From Pacificoceanicola onchidii (GTDB taxonomy: Bacteria; Pseudomonadota; Alphaproteobacteria; Rhodobacterales; Rhodobacteraceae), in assembly GCF_004804335.1 (NCBI RefSeq), contig NZ_SRXY01000006.1, positions 1-64,000 on the forward strand: a stretch of 64,000 nucleotides of DNA, in the 5' to 3' direction. Position 1 is the first letter of the stretch, and each line of letters begins with the position of its first letter. Of this stretch, positions 1 to 7,045 are shown one piece after another. Both the position numbers and the translations under genes were made by a program. The notes below the pieces were generated by a model that worked only from the letters and a program-made list of their open reading frames with translations, searched no databases and was not told the DNA's origin.

Positions 1-2
1 AG

Positions 3-125
3 ATCATGCGCCGCATCCTGCGCAAAATCGCTGAAAACGACTACGGCTCCCTGGGCGACACATCCACCCTCGCCGACCCCTCCGTCGTCGACGAACTCAT
101 CGAAAATCGCATGAATAAGGGGTGA
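3..125 (+). CDS. acs: Acetyl-CoA synthetase, C-terminal end (partial)
   Basis: Only the last 40 codons are present; the gene begins before the window. The visible peptide contains [11 protein letters not shown] followed by [17 protein letters not shown] and ends at TGA. This matches the extreme C-terminus of AMP-forming acetyl-CoA synthetases, in which the regulatory acetylated lysine lies just before the MRR(I/L)LRKI stretch. The enzyme makes acetyl-CoA from acetate, ATP and CoA and releases AMP and PPi. The identification rests on this tail alone, but the tail is highly characteristic. The next gene is an adenylate kinase starting 5 bp after the stop, which fits AMP recycling. Confidence 0.82.
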   Translation: MMRRILRKIAENDYGSLGDTSTLADPSVVDELIENRMNKG

Positions 126-130
126 GCAGG

Positions 131-751
131 ATGACTGAGCAAACCGAAACACTCACCCGCCCGATCAACATCATCCTGCTTGGGCCCCCGGGCGCAGGCA
201 AGGGCACGCAGGCCGAACGCCTGGTGGAAAACCATGGCCTTGTGCAGCTTTCGACCGGCGACATGCTGCGTCAGGCCAAGGCCAGTGGCACCGAGATGGG
301 CAAGCGCGTGGCCGAGGTGATGGAACGGGGCGAGCTGGTCACCGACGAGATCGTCGTGGGCCTGATCGAAGAGAAACTCACGACAAGCGACGCCAAGGGT
401 TTCATCTTTGACGGCTTCCCGCGCACCCTCGCGCAGGCCGACGCGCTTGGCGCGCTTCTCGAGAAGACCGGCCAGCGTCTCGATGCAGTCATCGAGCTGA
501 AAGTTGACGACAAGATCCTTGTCGATCGCATCGTGGGCCGTGCCGAACAGGCACGGGCTGCGGGCCAGCCGGTGCGCGCCGATGACAATGCCGAAACCCT
601 GAACCAGCGGCTAGAAGCCTACCACGCGCAGACCGCGCCGCTGATTGACTACTACGCCCAGAAAGGCGCGCTCAACAGCGTGGATGCCATGGGCGACATC
701 GACACCATTGCGGGCGAATTGTCCGCGATCGTGAAAACGGCCACCGCGTAA
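131..751 (+). CDS. adk: Adenylate kinase
   Basis: Adenylate kinase (AMP + ATP to 2 ADP), 206 aa, cytoplasmic. The P-loop GPPGAGKGT is at residues 18-26, STGDMLR (AMP binding) at 41-47 and FDGFPRT at 93-99. The lid segment after [10 protein letters not shown] is short and lacks the four-Cys zinc lid. The ATG at 131 is chosen over an in-frame GTG at 122, because the GTG overlaps the acs stop codon and the family N-terminus begins close to the P-loop. Rhodobacteraceae usually carry another adk in the ribosomal-protein operon, so this may be a second copy. Its place directly behind acs suggests that it recycles the AMP made by acetate activation. Confidence 0.93.
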   Translation: MTEQTETLTRPINIILLGPPGAGKGTQAERLVENHGLVQLSTGDMLRQAKASGTEMGKRVAEVMERGELVTDEIVVGLIEEKLTTSDAKGFIFDGFPRTLAQADALGALLEKTGQRLDAVIELKVDDKILVDRIVGRAEQARAAGQPVRADDNAETLNQRLEAYHAQTAPLIDYYAQKGALNSVDAMGDIDTIAGELSAIVKTATA

Positions 752-767
752 TCTGCGCGGTGGCTTT
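740..767 (+). terminator. Hairpin over the adk stop codon
   Basis: GCCACCGCG at 740-748 pairs perfectly with CGCGGTGGC at 756-764, followed by TTT. The adk stop codon lies in the loop. The T-run is short, so this is either a weak terminator or attenuator, or a 3'-end stabiliser, before the DUF4212 gene at 816. Confidence 0.45.
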
Positions 768-815
768 CGCGTCCCTGGCAGCAGGGGCAAACGGAGGAAG
801 AGGAGGACCCGCAAA

Positions 816-1100
816 ATGGCGGATCAAACATCTCAAAACGATAGTGCGCAGGCCGAAGCCGACAAAGGCTACTGGGCTGCCAACGTTCGTATTATTCTCA
901 TCAGCCTTGTGATCTGGGCGCTGGTGAGCTTTGGCTTTGGCATTCTTCTGCGCCCTGCCCTTTCGGGCATCAGCGTTGGCGGCACCGATCTGGGCTTCTG
1001 GTTTGCCCAGCAGGGATCGATCCTGGTCTTCTTGGGCCTGATCTTTTTCTACGCCATGAAGATGAACAAGCTCGACCGTGAATACGGCGTAGAGGAATAA
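816..1100 (+). CDS. DUF4212 domain protein, small symporter partner
   Basis: A 94-aa protein with two predicted transmembrane helices (about residues 22-44 and 62-84) and the GYWAANVRIILISLVIWALV pattern typical of DUF4212. A purine-rich Shine-Dalgarno region (GGAGGAAGAGGAGG) lies just upstream. Members of this family are almost always encoded directly before a VC_2705-type sodium:solute symporter, as here (stop 1100, next start 1106), and are thought to be its accessory subunit. The direct function has not been shown. Confidence 0.88.
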   Translation: MADQTSQNDSAQAEADKGYWAANVRIILISLVIWALVSFGFGILLRPALSGISVGGTDLGFWFAQQGSILVFLGLIFFYAMKMNKLDREYGVEE

Positions 1101-1105
1101 TCCCA

Positions 1106-2893
1106 ATGGATCAGTTTACCATCAACCTGCTGTTTGTGGGCGCCTCCTTTGCGCTTTACATCGGCATCGCGATCTGGGCCCGTGCGGGTTCCACATCCGA
1201 ATTCTACGCCGCTGGTCGCGGCGTGCACCCGGTCACCAACGGTATGGCGACTGCGGCGGACTGGATGTCCGCGGCTTCGTTCATCTCGATGGCGGGCCTC
1301 ATCGCCTTCACCGGCTATGACAACTCTTCCTTCCTGATGGGCTGGACTGGTGGCTACGTGCTGCTCGCCCTGCTGCTCGCGCCTTACCTGCGCAAGTTCG
1401 GCAAGTTCACCGTGTCGGAATTCATCGGTGACCGCTTCTACAGCCCGACCGCACGCGTCGTGGCCGTGATCTGCCTCATCGTTGCCTCCACCACCTACGT
1501 GATCGGTCAGATGACCGGTGTGGGCGTGGCCTTCGGCCGCTTCCTCGAAGTGGACAACACCACTGGCCTGTTCATCGGTGCCGCGGTTGTGTTCGCCTAC
1601 GCGGTGTTCGGCGGCATGAAGGGTGTGACCTACACCCAGGTGGCGCAGTACTGCGTTCTCATCATGGCCTACACCATCCCGGCGATCTTCATCTCGCTGC
1701 AGCTGACTGGCAACCCGATCCCGGCCCTTGGCCTCTTCGGCGACCACGCAGCGTCCGGTGAGCCGCTTCTTGCGAAGCTGGACCAGATCGTGGCCGAGCT
1801 TGGCTTCAACGAGTACACCGCACACCACGCCGACACGCTGAACATGGTGCTCTTCACCCTGTCGCTGATGATCGGTACCGCGGGTCTGCCGCACGTGATC
1901 ATGCGCTTCTTCACCGTTCCCAAGGTGTCCGACGCGCGCTGGTCCGCTGGCTGGACGCTGGTGTTCATCGCCCTGCTGTACCTCACGGCTCCGGCTGTTG
2001 GTGCCATGGCACGCCTGAACATCACCGAACAGTTCTGGCCGAACGGGTCCACCGGTGAGCCGGTTTCCGTTGAAACCATCGAGAGCGATGCCGCCTACAC
2101 CTGGATGGGTACATGGCAGCAGACCGGCCTTCTGGGCTGGGAAGACAAGAACGGCGACGGCAAAATCGCGTACTTCAACGAGAAGAACGCCGAGACCGTT
2201 GCTGCGATGGAAGCGGCTGGCTGGGGCTCCGAAAACGAGCTGACCAACTTCAACCGTGACATCCTCGTTCTCGCGAACCCGGAAATCGCCAACCTGCCGG
2301 GTTGGGTGATCGGCCTGGTTGCTGCTGGTGGTCTTGCCGCCGCGCTGTCGACCGCTGCCGGCCTTCTGCTCGCAATCTCCACCGCCGTGTCGCACGACCT
2401 CATCAAAGGGTCGATCAACCCGGCGATCTCGGAGAAGAACGAACTGCTGTCCGCTCGTATCGCAATGGCCGTGGCCATCGTGGTTGCGACCTACCTCGGC
2501 CTCAACCCTCCGGGCTTCGCCGCGCAAACCGTGGCTCTGGCCTTCGGTCTGGCCGCTGCGTCGATCTTCCCGGCACTGATGATGGGCATCTTCACCAAGG
2601 TGAACAACAAAGGCGCCGTGGCCGGTATGCTTGCAGGTCTGATCGTGACCCTGATCTACATCTTCCTGCACAAGGGCTGGCTGTTCATCCCGGGCACCAA
2701 CAGCTTCACCGATGCTGATCCGCTGCTTGGCACCATCAAGTCCACCTCCTTCGGGGCCATCGGCGCCATGGTGAACTTCGCGGTTGCCTACTTCGTGTCC
2801 AAGTCCACCGACCCGATCCCGACAGAGATCGAAGAGCTTGTCGAAAGCGTGCGTATCCCGCGCGGTGCCGGCGCAGCCGTGGACGGTCACTAA
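1106..2893 (+). CDS. Sodium:solute symporter (VC_2705/ActP-like), likely acetate transporter
   Basis: A 595-aa SSSF-family permease with about 13 hydrophobic helices. AAGRGVHPVTNGMATAADWM near the N-terminus is the SSS signature region. It resembles the ActP/VC_2705 branch, and linkage to acs supports acetate or another short monocarboxylate as substrate; the exact substrate is inferred. A non-conserved-looking soluble loop at about residues 310-385 contains DKNGDGKI (347-354), which resembles an EF-hand calcium loop but has Asn at loop position 12. It starts 5 bp after the DUF4212 gene and the two are certainly co-translated. Confidence 0.9.
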   Translation: MDQFTINLLFVGASFALYIGIAIWARAGSTSEFYAAGRGVHPVTNGMATAADWMSAASFISMAGLIAFTGYDNSSFLMGWTGGYVLLALLLAPYLRKFGKFTVSEFIGDRFYSPTARVVAVICLIVASTTYVIGQMTGVGVAFGRFLEVDNTTGLFIGAAVVFAYAVFGGMKGVTYTQVAQYCVLIMAYTIPAIFISLQLTGNPIPALGLFGDHAASGEPLLAKLDQIVAELGFNEYTAHHADTLNMVLFTLSLMIGTAGLPHVIMRFFTVPKVSDARWSAGWTLVFIALLYLTAPAVGAMARLNITEQFWPNGSTGEPVSVETIESDAAYTWMGTWQQTGLLGWEDKNGDGKIAYFNEKNAETVAAMEAAGWGSENELTNFNRDILVLANPEIANLPGWVIGLVAAGGLAAALSTAAGLLLAISTAVSHDLIKGSINPAISEKNELLSARIAMAVAIVVATYLGLNPPGFAAQTVALAFGLAAASIFPALMMGIFTKVNNKGAVAGMLAGLIVTLIYIFLHKGWLFIPGTNSFTDADPLLGTIKSTSFGAIGAMVNFAVAYFVSKSTDPIPTEIEELVESVRIPRGAGAAVDGH

Positions 2894-2900
2894 GTGATCC

Positions 2901-2972
2901 GCAGGGCCGGAACTCCCCCGGCCCTGCCTCTGTGCTTTTGTCCCGCTCCGGTGTATCCGGGGCGGGATTTTC
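2901..2972 (+). terminator. Double hairpin terminator after the symporter
   Basis: The first stem is GCAGGGCCGG (2901-2910) with CCGGCCCTGC (2918-2927). The second is a CCCGC/CCGG stem at 2941-2967 followed by TTTTCTTT. The second has the classic stem plus U-tract form on the plus strand, just downstream of the symporter stop. Confidence 0.75.
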
Positions 2973-3121
2973 TTTGACCCGACAGGGAAGCGACACCGAT
3001 CCCATGACCAAGACCCGGCATTGCACAGAAATTGGTCTTTCCCGCGTGGCCTGCTGCCCATTCTGGGCGAAAGGAAAGGATATTGATCCGCATCTGATCA
3101 ATGTCAAAGCCCGGCCCATAG

Positions 3122-3137
3122 GGCTTGGTACCAAGCC
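3122..3137. promoter_or_regulatory. 16-bp perfect palindrome upstream of the DUF294 gene
   Basis: GGCTTGGTACCAAGCC is a perfect palindrome 30 bp before the ATG at 3167, in the 5' leader between a terminator and the gene. It could be an operator for a dimeric regulator. No known regulator is recognised. Confidence 0.3.
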
Positions 3138-3166
3138 TTATCTCTTTTCGTCCTGAAGGAATCCTG

Positions 3167-4990
3167 ATGTCCCTCGACACCCCTGCCCTGTTGCGTTTTC
3201 TGACCAGCGTCCACCCCTATGACACGCTGCCCCGGCCGGCTCTCGAAGCGCTTTTGCCCGCCTTCCGGTCCCGGCACATGGCCGCCGGAGAGGATATCTA
3301 CAGGCTAGGCGATGCGCTCGAAGGGCTGTACCTGATCCACACCGGCGCGGTCGCTGTCAGCGATCAGAACAACGTTCAGATTTCCCAGCTGGGCCCGCGC
3401 AATTCCTTTGGCGAGCGCGGCCTGGGCCGCGACGGCTATGCCGTGACCTCCGCCAGGACAACCGAAGACACGCTGCTGCTCATTCTGCCGAAGTCCGATT
3501 TCCTGCGGCTCGTCGAAACCGAAGAGGCCGCGAAGAAGTTCTTTGACCGCTCGCGCACGCCGAAACCGAAGCGCCCCGATCTTGCCACCAGCCCGGTCGA
3601 GACGCTGATGGCCAAGACCCCGCTGACCTGCAGCACCTCCGAAACCGTGCAGACCGCAGCGCAGGCCATGGCCACAGCCCGCGTTTCGTCCGTTTGCATC
3701 ACCGAAGACGGTGCGCTCAAAGGCATTGCCACGGTGCGCGACCTTTCCGGCAAGGTGGTCGGCGGCGGCCTGCCCTTCGACACACCGATCACCGATGTCA
3801 TGACCCCGGATCCCCTGAGCCTGCCGCCGTCGGCCATCGGCTCGGACGTGCTGCACATGATGATGGAACGCCGCATCGGCCACGTGCCGATCTGTAATGG
3901 CAAAACGCTTGTTGGGATTGTCACGCAAACCGATCTTACGCGCTTTCAGGCCACCAGCTCCGCCGAACTGGTCTCCGAGATCGCCCATGCCCGGGACGCG
4001 CAGGAAATGGCCAAGACCACCGCGCGCATCCCGCAGCTTCTGGTGCAGCTAGTCGGCACCGGCAACCGCCACGAGGTTGTCACCCGTCTGATCACCGACA
4101 TCGCCGACACCGCAACCCGCCGCCTTTTGGCGCTGGCCGAAGAGAAATTCGGCCCCCCGCCCGTGCCCTACCTCTGGCTCGCCTGCGGATCGCAGGGCCG
4201 TCAGGAGCAGACCGGCGTATCCGATCAGGACAACTGCCTGATGCTCGACGACAGCTACTCCGAAGAACACGAAACCTACTTCAAGGATTTCGCCGATTTC
4301 GTCTGTGACGGGCTGAACACCTGCGGCTATGTCTACTGCCCCGGCGACATGATGGCTTCCGCCTCGCGCTGGCGGCAGCCGGTGAGCGTGTGGAAGACCT
4401 ATTTCAAAGGCTGGATCGCCAAGCCCACGTCCGAAGCCCAGATGCTCGCCAGCGTGATGTTCGATCTGCGCCCCATCGGCGGCACGGTTTCGCTTTTTGA
4501 GGATCTGCAGGAACAAACGCTGGATCTTGCGGCGAAGAACTCGATCTTCGTCGCCCACATGGTCTCGAACTCGCTCAAGCACCAGCCGCCGCTGGGCCTT
4601 TTGCGCGGCTTTGCCACAATCAAGTCCGGCGAGCACAAGAACACGCTCGATCTCAAGCACAACGGCGTTGTGCCGGTGGTTGATCTCGGCCGGGTCTATG
4701 CGCTCCAGGGCGGGCTGACCGCTGTCAACACCCGCGCCCGGCTCGAGGCCGCGCAGGCGGCGGGCGTGCTGAGCAGCTCCGGCGGGCGCGATCTTCTGGA
4801 TGCCTATGATCTCATTGCCGAAACCCGGCTCGAGCATCAGGCCACCCAGATCAAGGCGGGGCACGCCCCGAACAACTACCTTGCCCCGGCAAATCTGTCG
4901 GATTTTGAGCGAAGTCATTTGAGGGATGCCTTCGTCGTGGTCAAATCGCTGCAATCGGCAGCCGGACATGGCAAGGGCATGCTGGGGTAA
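3167..4990 (+). CDS. cNMP-binding / CBS pair / DUF294 nucleotidyltransferase-like protein
   Basis: A 607-aa cytoplasmic protein with an N-terminal cyclic-nucleotide-binding fold (about 20-130), two CBS domains (about 150-270) and the DUF294 putative nucleotidyltransferase with its C-terminal substrate-binding domain (about 300-600). The ACGSQGRQEQ...SDQDN block near residue 340 is the GlnD-like nucleotidyltransferase motif with an Asp pair. The ATG at 3167 is preceded by GAAGGA; an upstream in-frame start at 3125 is less likely. The family travels with VC_2705-type symporters and DnaQ-like exonucleases, as here. A role in nucleotide-sensing control of acetate uptake is inferred, not shown. 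Confidence 0.9.
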   Translation: MSLDTPALLRFLTSVHPYDTLPRPALEALLPAFRSRHMAAGEDIYRLGDALEGLYLIHTGAVAVSDQNNVQISQLGPRNSFGERGLGRDGYAVTSARTTEDTLLLILPKSDFLRLVETEEAAKKFFDRSRTPKPKRPDLATSPVETLMAKTPLTCSTSETVQTAAQAMATARVSSVCITEDGALKGIATVRDLSGKVVGGGLPFDTPITDVMTPDPLSLPPSAIGSDVLHMMMERRIGHVPICNGKTLVGIVTQTDLTRFQATSSAELVSEIAHARDAQEMAKTTARIPQLLVQLVGTGNRHEVVTRLITDIADTATRRLLALAEEKFGPPPVPYLWLACGSQGRQEQTGVSDQDNCLMLDDSYSEEHETYFKDFADFVCDGLNTCGYVYCPGDMMASASRWRQPVSVWKTYFKGWIAKPTSEAQMLASVMFDLRPIGGTVSLFEDLQEQTLDLAAKNSIFVAHMVSNSLKHQPPLGLLRGFATIKSGEHKNTLDLKHNGVVPVVDLGRVYALQGGLTAVNTRARLEAAQAAGVLSSSGGRDLLDAYDLIAETRLEHQATQIKAGHAPNNYLAPANLSDFERSHLRDAFVVVKSLQSAAGHGKGMLG

Positions 4991-4999
4991 CCGGCTTAG

Positions 5000-5030
5000 G
5001 CGCGCTCCGGCACCGGTTTTCGGAGCGCGC
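5000..5030. terminator. 10-bp perfect stem between the DUF294 gene and the next ORF
   Basis: GCGCGCTCCG (5000-5009) pairs with CGGAGCGCGC (5021-5030) around an 11-nt loop. There is no U-tract, so it is more likely an mRNA-stability or attenuating hairpin than a strong terminator. It sits 26 bp before the start at 5057. Confidence 0.4.
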
Positions 5031-5056
5031 GCATGAGGACGATGGGGGGAGACAAC

Positions 5057-5548
5057 ATGTTCCTTGAACTGATCACCGTGTTTGTGGCGGGTTTCGCCGG
5101 CGCGGGCATGACTATGCTGCTGAACAAAACCAGCGGTGGGCGCTTGCCGAAATGGGTTATCCCCGTGGGCGCCGGGGCCGCGATGATCCTTGCGACAATC
5201 TCGCTGGAGTATTCGTGGTATGACCGCACCCGCGCGGCCCTGCCCGACGGCACAAAGGTGCTCAGCACCGATGCGGGCGGCGCGGCGTGGCGGCCATGGA
5301 CCTACATGGTCCCGATGGTCGATCGCTTCTGGTCGGTCGATCCCGGCTCCATGCTGACCAATCAGGACAACCCCGAACGCCACATCGCCCGAGTGGTGCG
5401 CCATGGCCGCTGGGCCAAACCCGAAGCCCGCGTGGTTGCCGTCGATTGCGCCCAGCAGGTCTGGGCCGAAGGTCAGGGCGACGCGCCCAGCTGGCAGGAG
5501 GACAGCGACGTCTTCCCTATTGTCGCAACCGTCTGCGCGGAGGGCTGA
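5057..5548 (+). CDS. Small membrane protein, unknown function
   Basis: A 163-aa protein. Two hydrophobic helices at the N-terminus (about 2-22 and 32-52) are followed by a soluble domain of about 110 aa rich in Trp and Pro (WRPWTYMVPMVDRFWSVD). The start at 5057 has GGGGGGAG upstream and removes 8 poorly supported residues. I do not recognise a named family; similar ORFs are commonly annotated as hypothetical beside the DUF294 and exonuclease pair. The stop is 3 bp before the exonuclease start, so the two are co-translated. A membrane role in the acetate module is inferred from position only. Confidence 0.75.
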   Translation: MFLELITVFVAGFAGAGMTMLLNKTSGGRLPKWVIPVGAGAAMILATISLEYSWYDRTRAALPDGTKVLSTDAGGAAWRPWTYMVPMVDRFWSVDPGSMLTNQDNPERHIARVVRHGRWAKPEARVVAVDCAQQVWAEGQGDAPSWQEDSDVFPIVATVCAEG

Positions 5549-5551
5549 TCC

Positions 5552-6946
5552 ATGGAAAATCTCAGCCTGCGCCTTCGCATCTTCCTGTTCTTCTGCCTTC
5601 AGGGGCTCGGCGGGGCGGCTCTCGTTCTGGCCGCCCTCTACTTCGGTCACGCTCGCGCCGAAGCCACAGGAACCACCGGCGCCTTCGTCTTCGCCGGGAT
5701 CCTCTCGGCCTTCCTGCTGCTCGGGCTGACCGTCGGGATCTGGCTGCTGTTTGACGAAAACGTCGCCAAACCTATCGAAAAACTCGCCGCCAGCCTGCGT
5801 GCCAAAGCCCATGCTGATGTCTCGACGGATTTTGACGCGCGCTACCTCGGTGATCTCGCCCCCGCCGCCAGCGCCGTGAGCAACGCGCTGTCCCAGACCA
5901 CGCTGAGCACCGCCGAACGCATTGCCGCCGAAACCGAACGGCTCGCAGCAGAGAAAATGCAGCTGACCGCCCTGCTGACGGAAATCCCTGTGGCAACAAT
6001 CCTTGTCAGCGCCAAAGGGCAGATCGTGCTCTACGACGGCCAGGCCGCCGACGTGCTCAGCCAGATTCACACCCCGCGCCTGAACGCCCCCCTATCGGAA
6101 TATTTCGACGAGGTGAGCCTCTCTGCCGCAGTCAAGAAAATGCACAAGACCGGCAAGGAGGTCAGCGCCACGCTGACCGATACCCACGCGGCCCAAAGCT
6201 ATGACGCCAAGATAAAACCCACCGAAGGCGGCGGCTATATCCTGATCATCGATGCGGCCCATCTCGACGTCTCCCCGGAGGCCGCGCGGCCCATCGTCTA
6301 TGACTTTGACCTGCTTGATGGCCAGGAAACAGATTTCGACACGACCCCGCTCAGCAAGCTCACCTTCACGGTCTTCGACAGCGAAACCACCGGGCTTTTG
6401 CCGCATAAGGACGAGATCGTGCAGCTTGGCGCCGTGCGCGTTTTGAACGGGCGTATCACACCGGGCGAAACCATCGATCAGCTGGTCGATCCCGGCTGCC
6501 CGATCCCGCCCGCCTCGACGGCTGTGCACCACGTCACCGATGCCATGGTCGCCGGAAAGCCGGACATCGGCGAGGCAGGCCGCGCCTTTCACCGCTTTGC
6601 CACCCGCAGCGTGATCGTCGCCCACAACGCTCCCTTCGACATGGCTTTCCTGCACCGGCACAAGGACCGCATGGGCGTCGAATGGGATCACCCGATCCTC
6701 GACACCGTGCTCTTGTCGGCGGTGATCTGGGGCACCACGGAACAGCACACGCTCGACGCGCTCTGCGACAGGCTCGGCGTGACCATCCCCGAACACCTGC
6801 GCCACACCGCTCTCGGCGATGCTCAGGCAACCGCGGAAGTCCTGGTCAAAATGCTGCCGATGCTTGAAGCCAGAGGCATGAAAACCTTCGGCGACGTCAT
6901 CGGCGAAACCCGCCGCCACAGCCGCCTGCTCGAAGACCTGAACTGA
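5552..6946 (+). CDS. Membrane-anchored DnaQ-like 3'-5' exonuclease
   Basis: 464 aa. Two transmembrane helices (about 8-30 and 45-68) are followed by a HAMP-like linker and a PAS-like region (about 130-230). The C-terminal DEDDh exonuclease domain (about 270-450) has ExoI DSETTG at 276-281, ExoII HNAPFD near 360 and ExoIII HTALGDA near 417. It is labelled DNA polymerase III epsilon-like in many genomes, but the membrane anchor and sensor-like middle make a replisome role unlikely. It ends the plus-strand acs-adk-symporter-DUF294 run. Its substrate (DNA, RNA or a signalling oligonucleotide) is unknown. Confidence 0.86.
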   Translation: MENLSLRLRIFLFFCLQGLGGAALVLAALYFGHARAEATGTTGAFVFAGILSAFLLLGLTVGIWLLFDENVAKPIEKLAASLRAKAHADVSTDFDARYLGDLAPAASAVSNALSQTTLSTAERIAAETERLAAEKMQLTALLTEIPVATILVSAKGQIVLYDGQAADVLSQIHTPRLNAPLSEYFDEVSLSAAVKKMHKTGKEVSATLTDTHAAQSYDAKIKPTEGGGYILIIDAAHLDVSPEAARPIVYDFDLLDGQETDFDTTPLSKLTFTVFDSETTGLLPHKDEIVQLGAVRVLNGRITPGETIDQLVDPGCPIPPASTAVHHVTDAMVAGKPDIGEAGRAFHRFATRSVIVAHNAPFDMAFLHRHKDRMGVEWDHPILDTVLLSAVIWGTTEQHTLDALCDRLGVTIPEHLRHTALGDAQATAEVLVKMLPMLEARGMKTFGDVIGETRRHSRLLEDLN

Positions 6947-6955
6947 CTGCGCCTT

Positions 6956-7017
6956 CCCGGTTTCTTTGGGCCCCAAATACCTCGGGGAGTCGCCGAAGGC
7001 GGCGGGGCAGCGCCCCT
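6956..7017. repeat. CAAATACCTCGGGG-type intergenic repeat, copy 1
   Basis: Begins TTTCTTTGGGCC, continues CCAAATACCTCGGGGAGTCG and ends in a GGCGGGGCAGCGCCCC-like GC block. Related copies with the same order of blocks occur at 18298-18360 and 57227-57282. It lies between convergent genes here. Confidence 0.7.
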
Positions 7018-7045
7018 AGAGCCTCCGGCCCAAAAAACTGAGGCT

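Noticed and set aside
1049-3061. A 670-codon minus-strand frame opposite the symporter
   Set aside because: Antisense shadow; the symporter on the plus strand has membrane helices and family motifs.
3080-3105. TTGAT...ATCAA resembling an FNR box upstream of the DUF294 gene
   Set aside because: The spacing between half sites is 9 bp instead of the 4 bp needed for an FNR-type site.
4049-6070. A 673-codon minus-strand frame
   Set aside because: Shadow of the DUF294, membrane-protein and exonuclease genes; no recognisable protein features.
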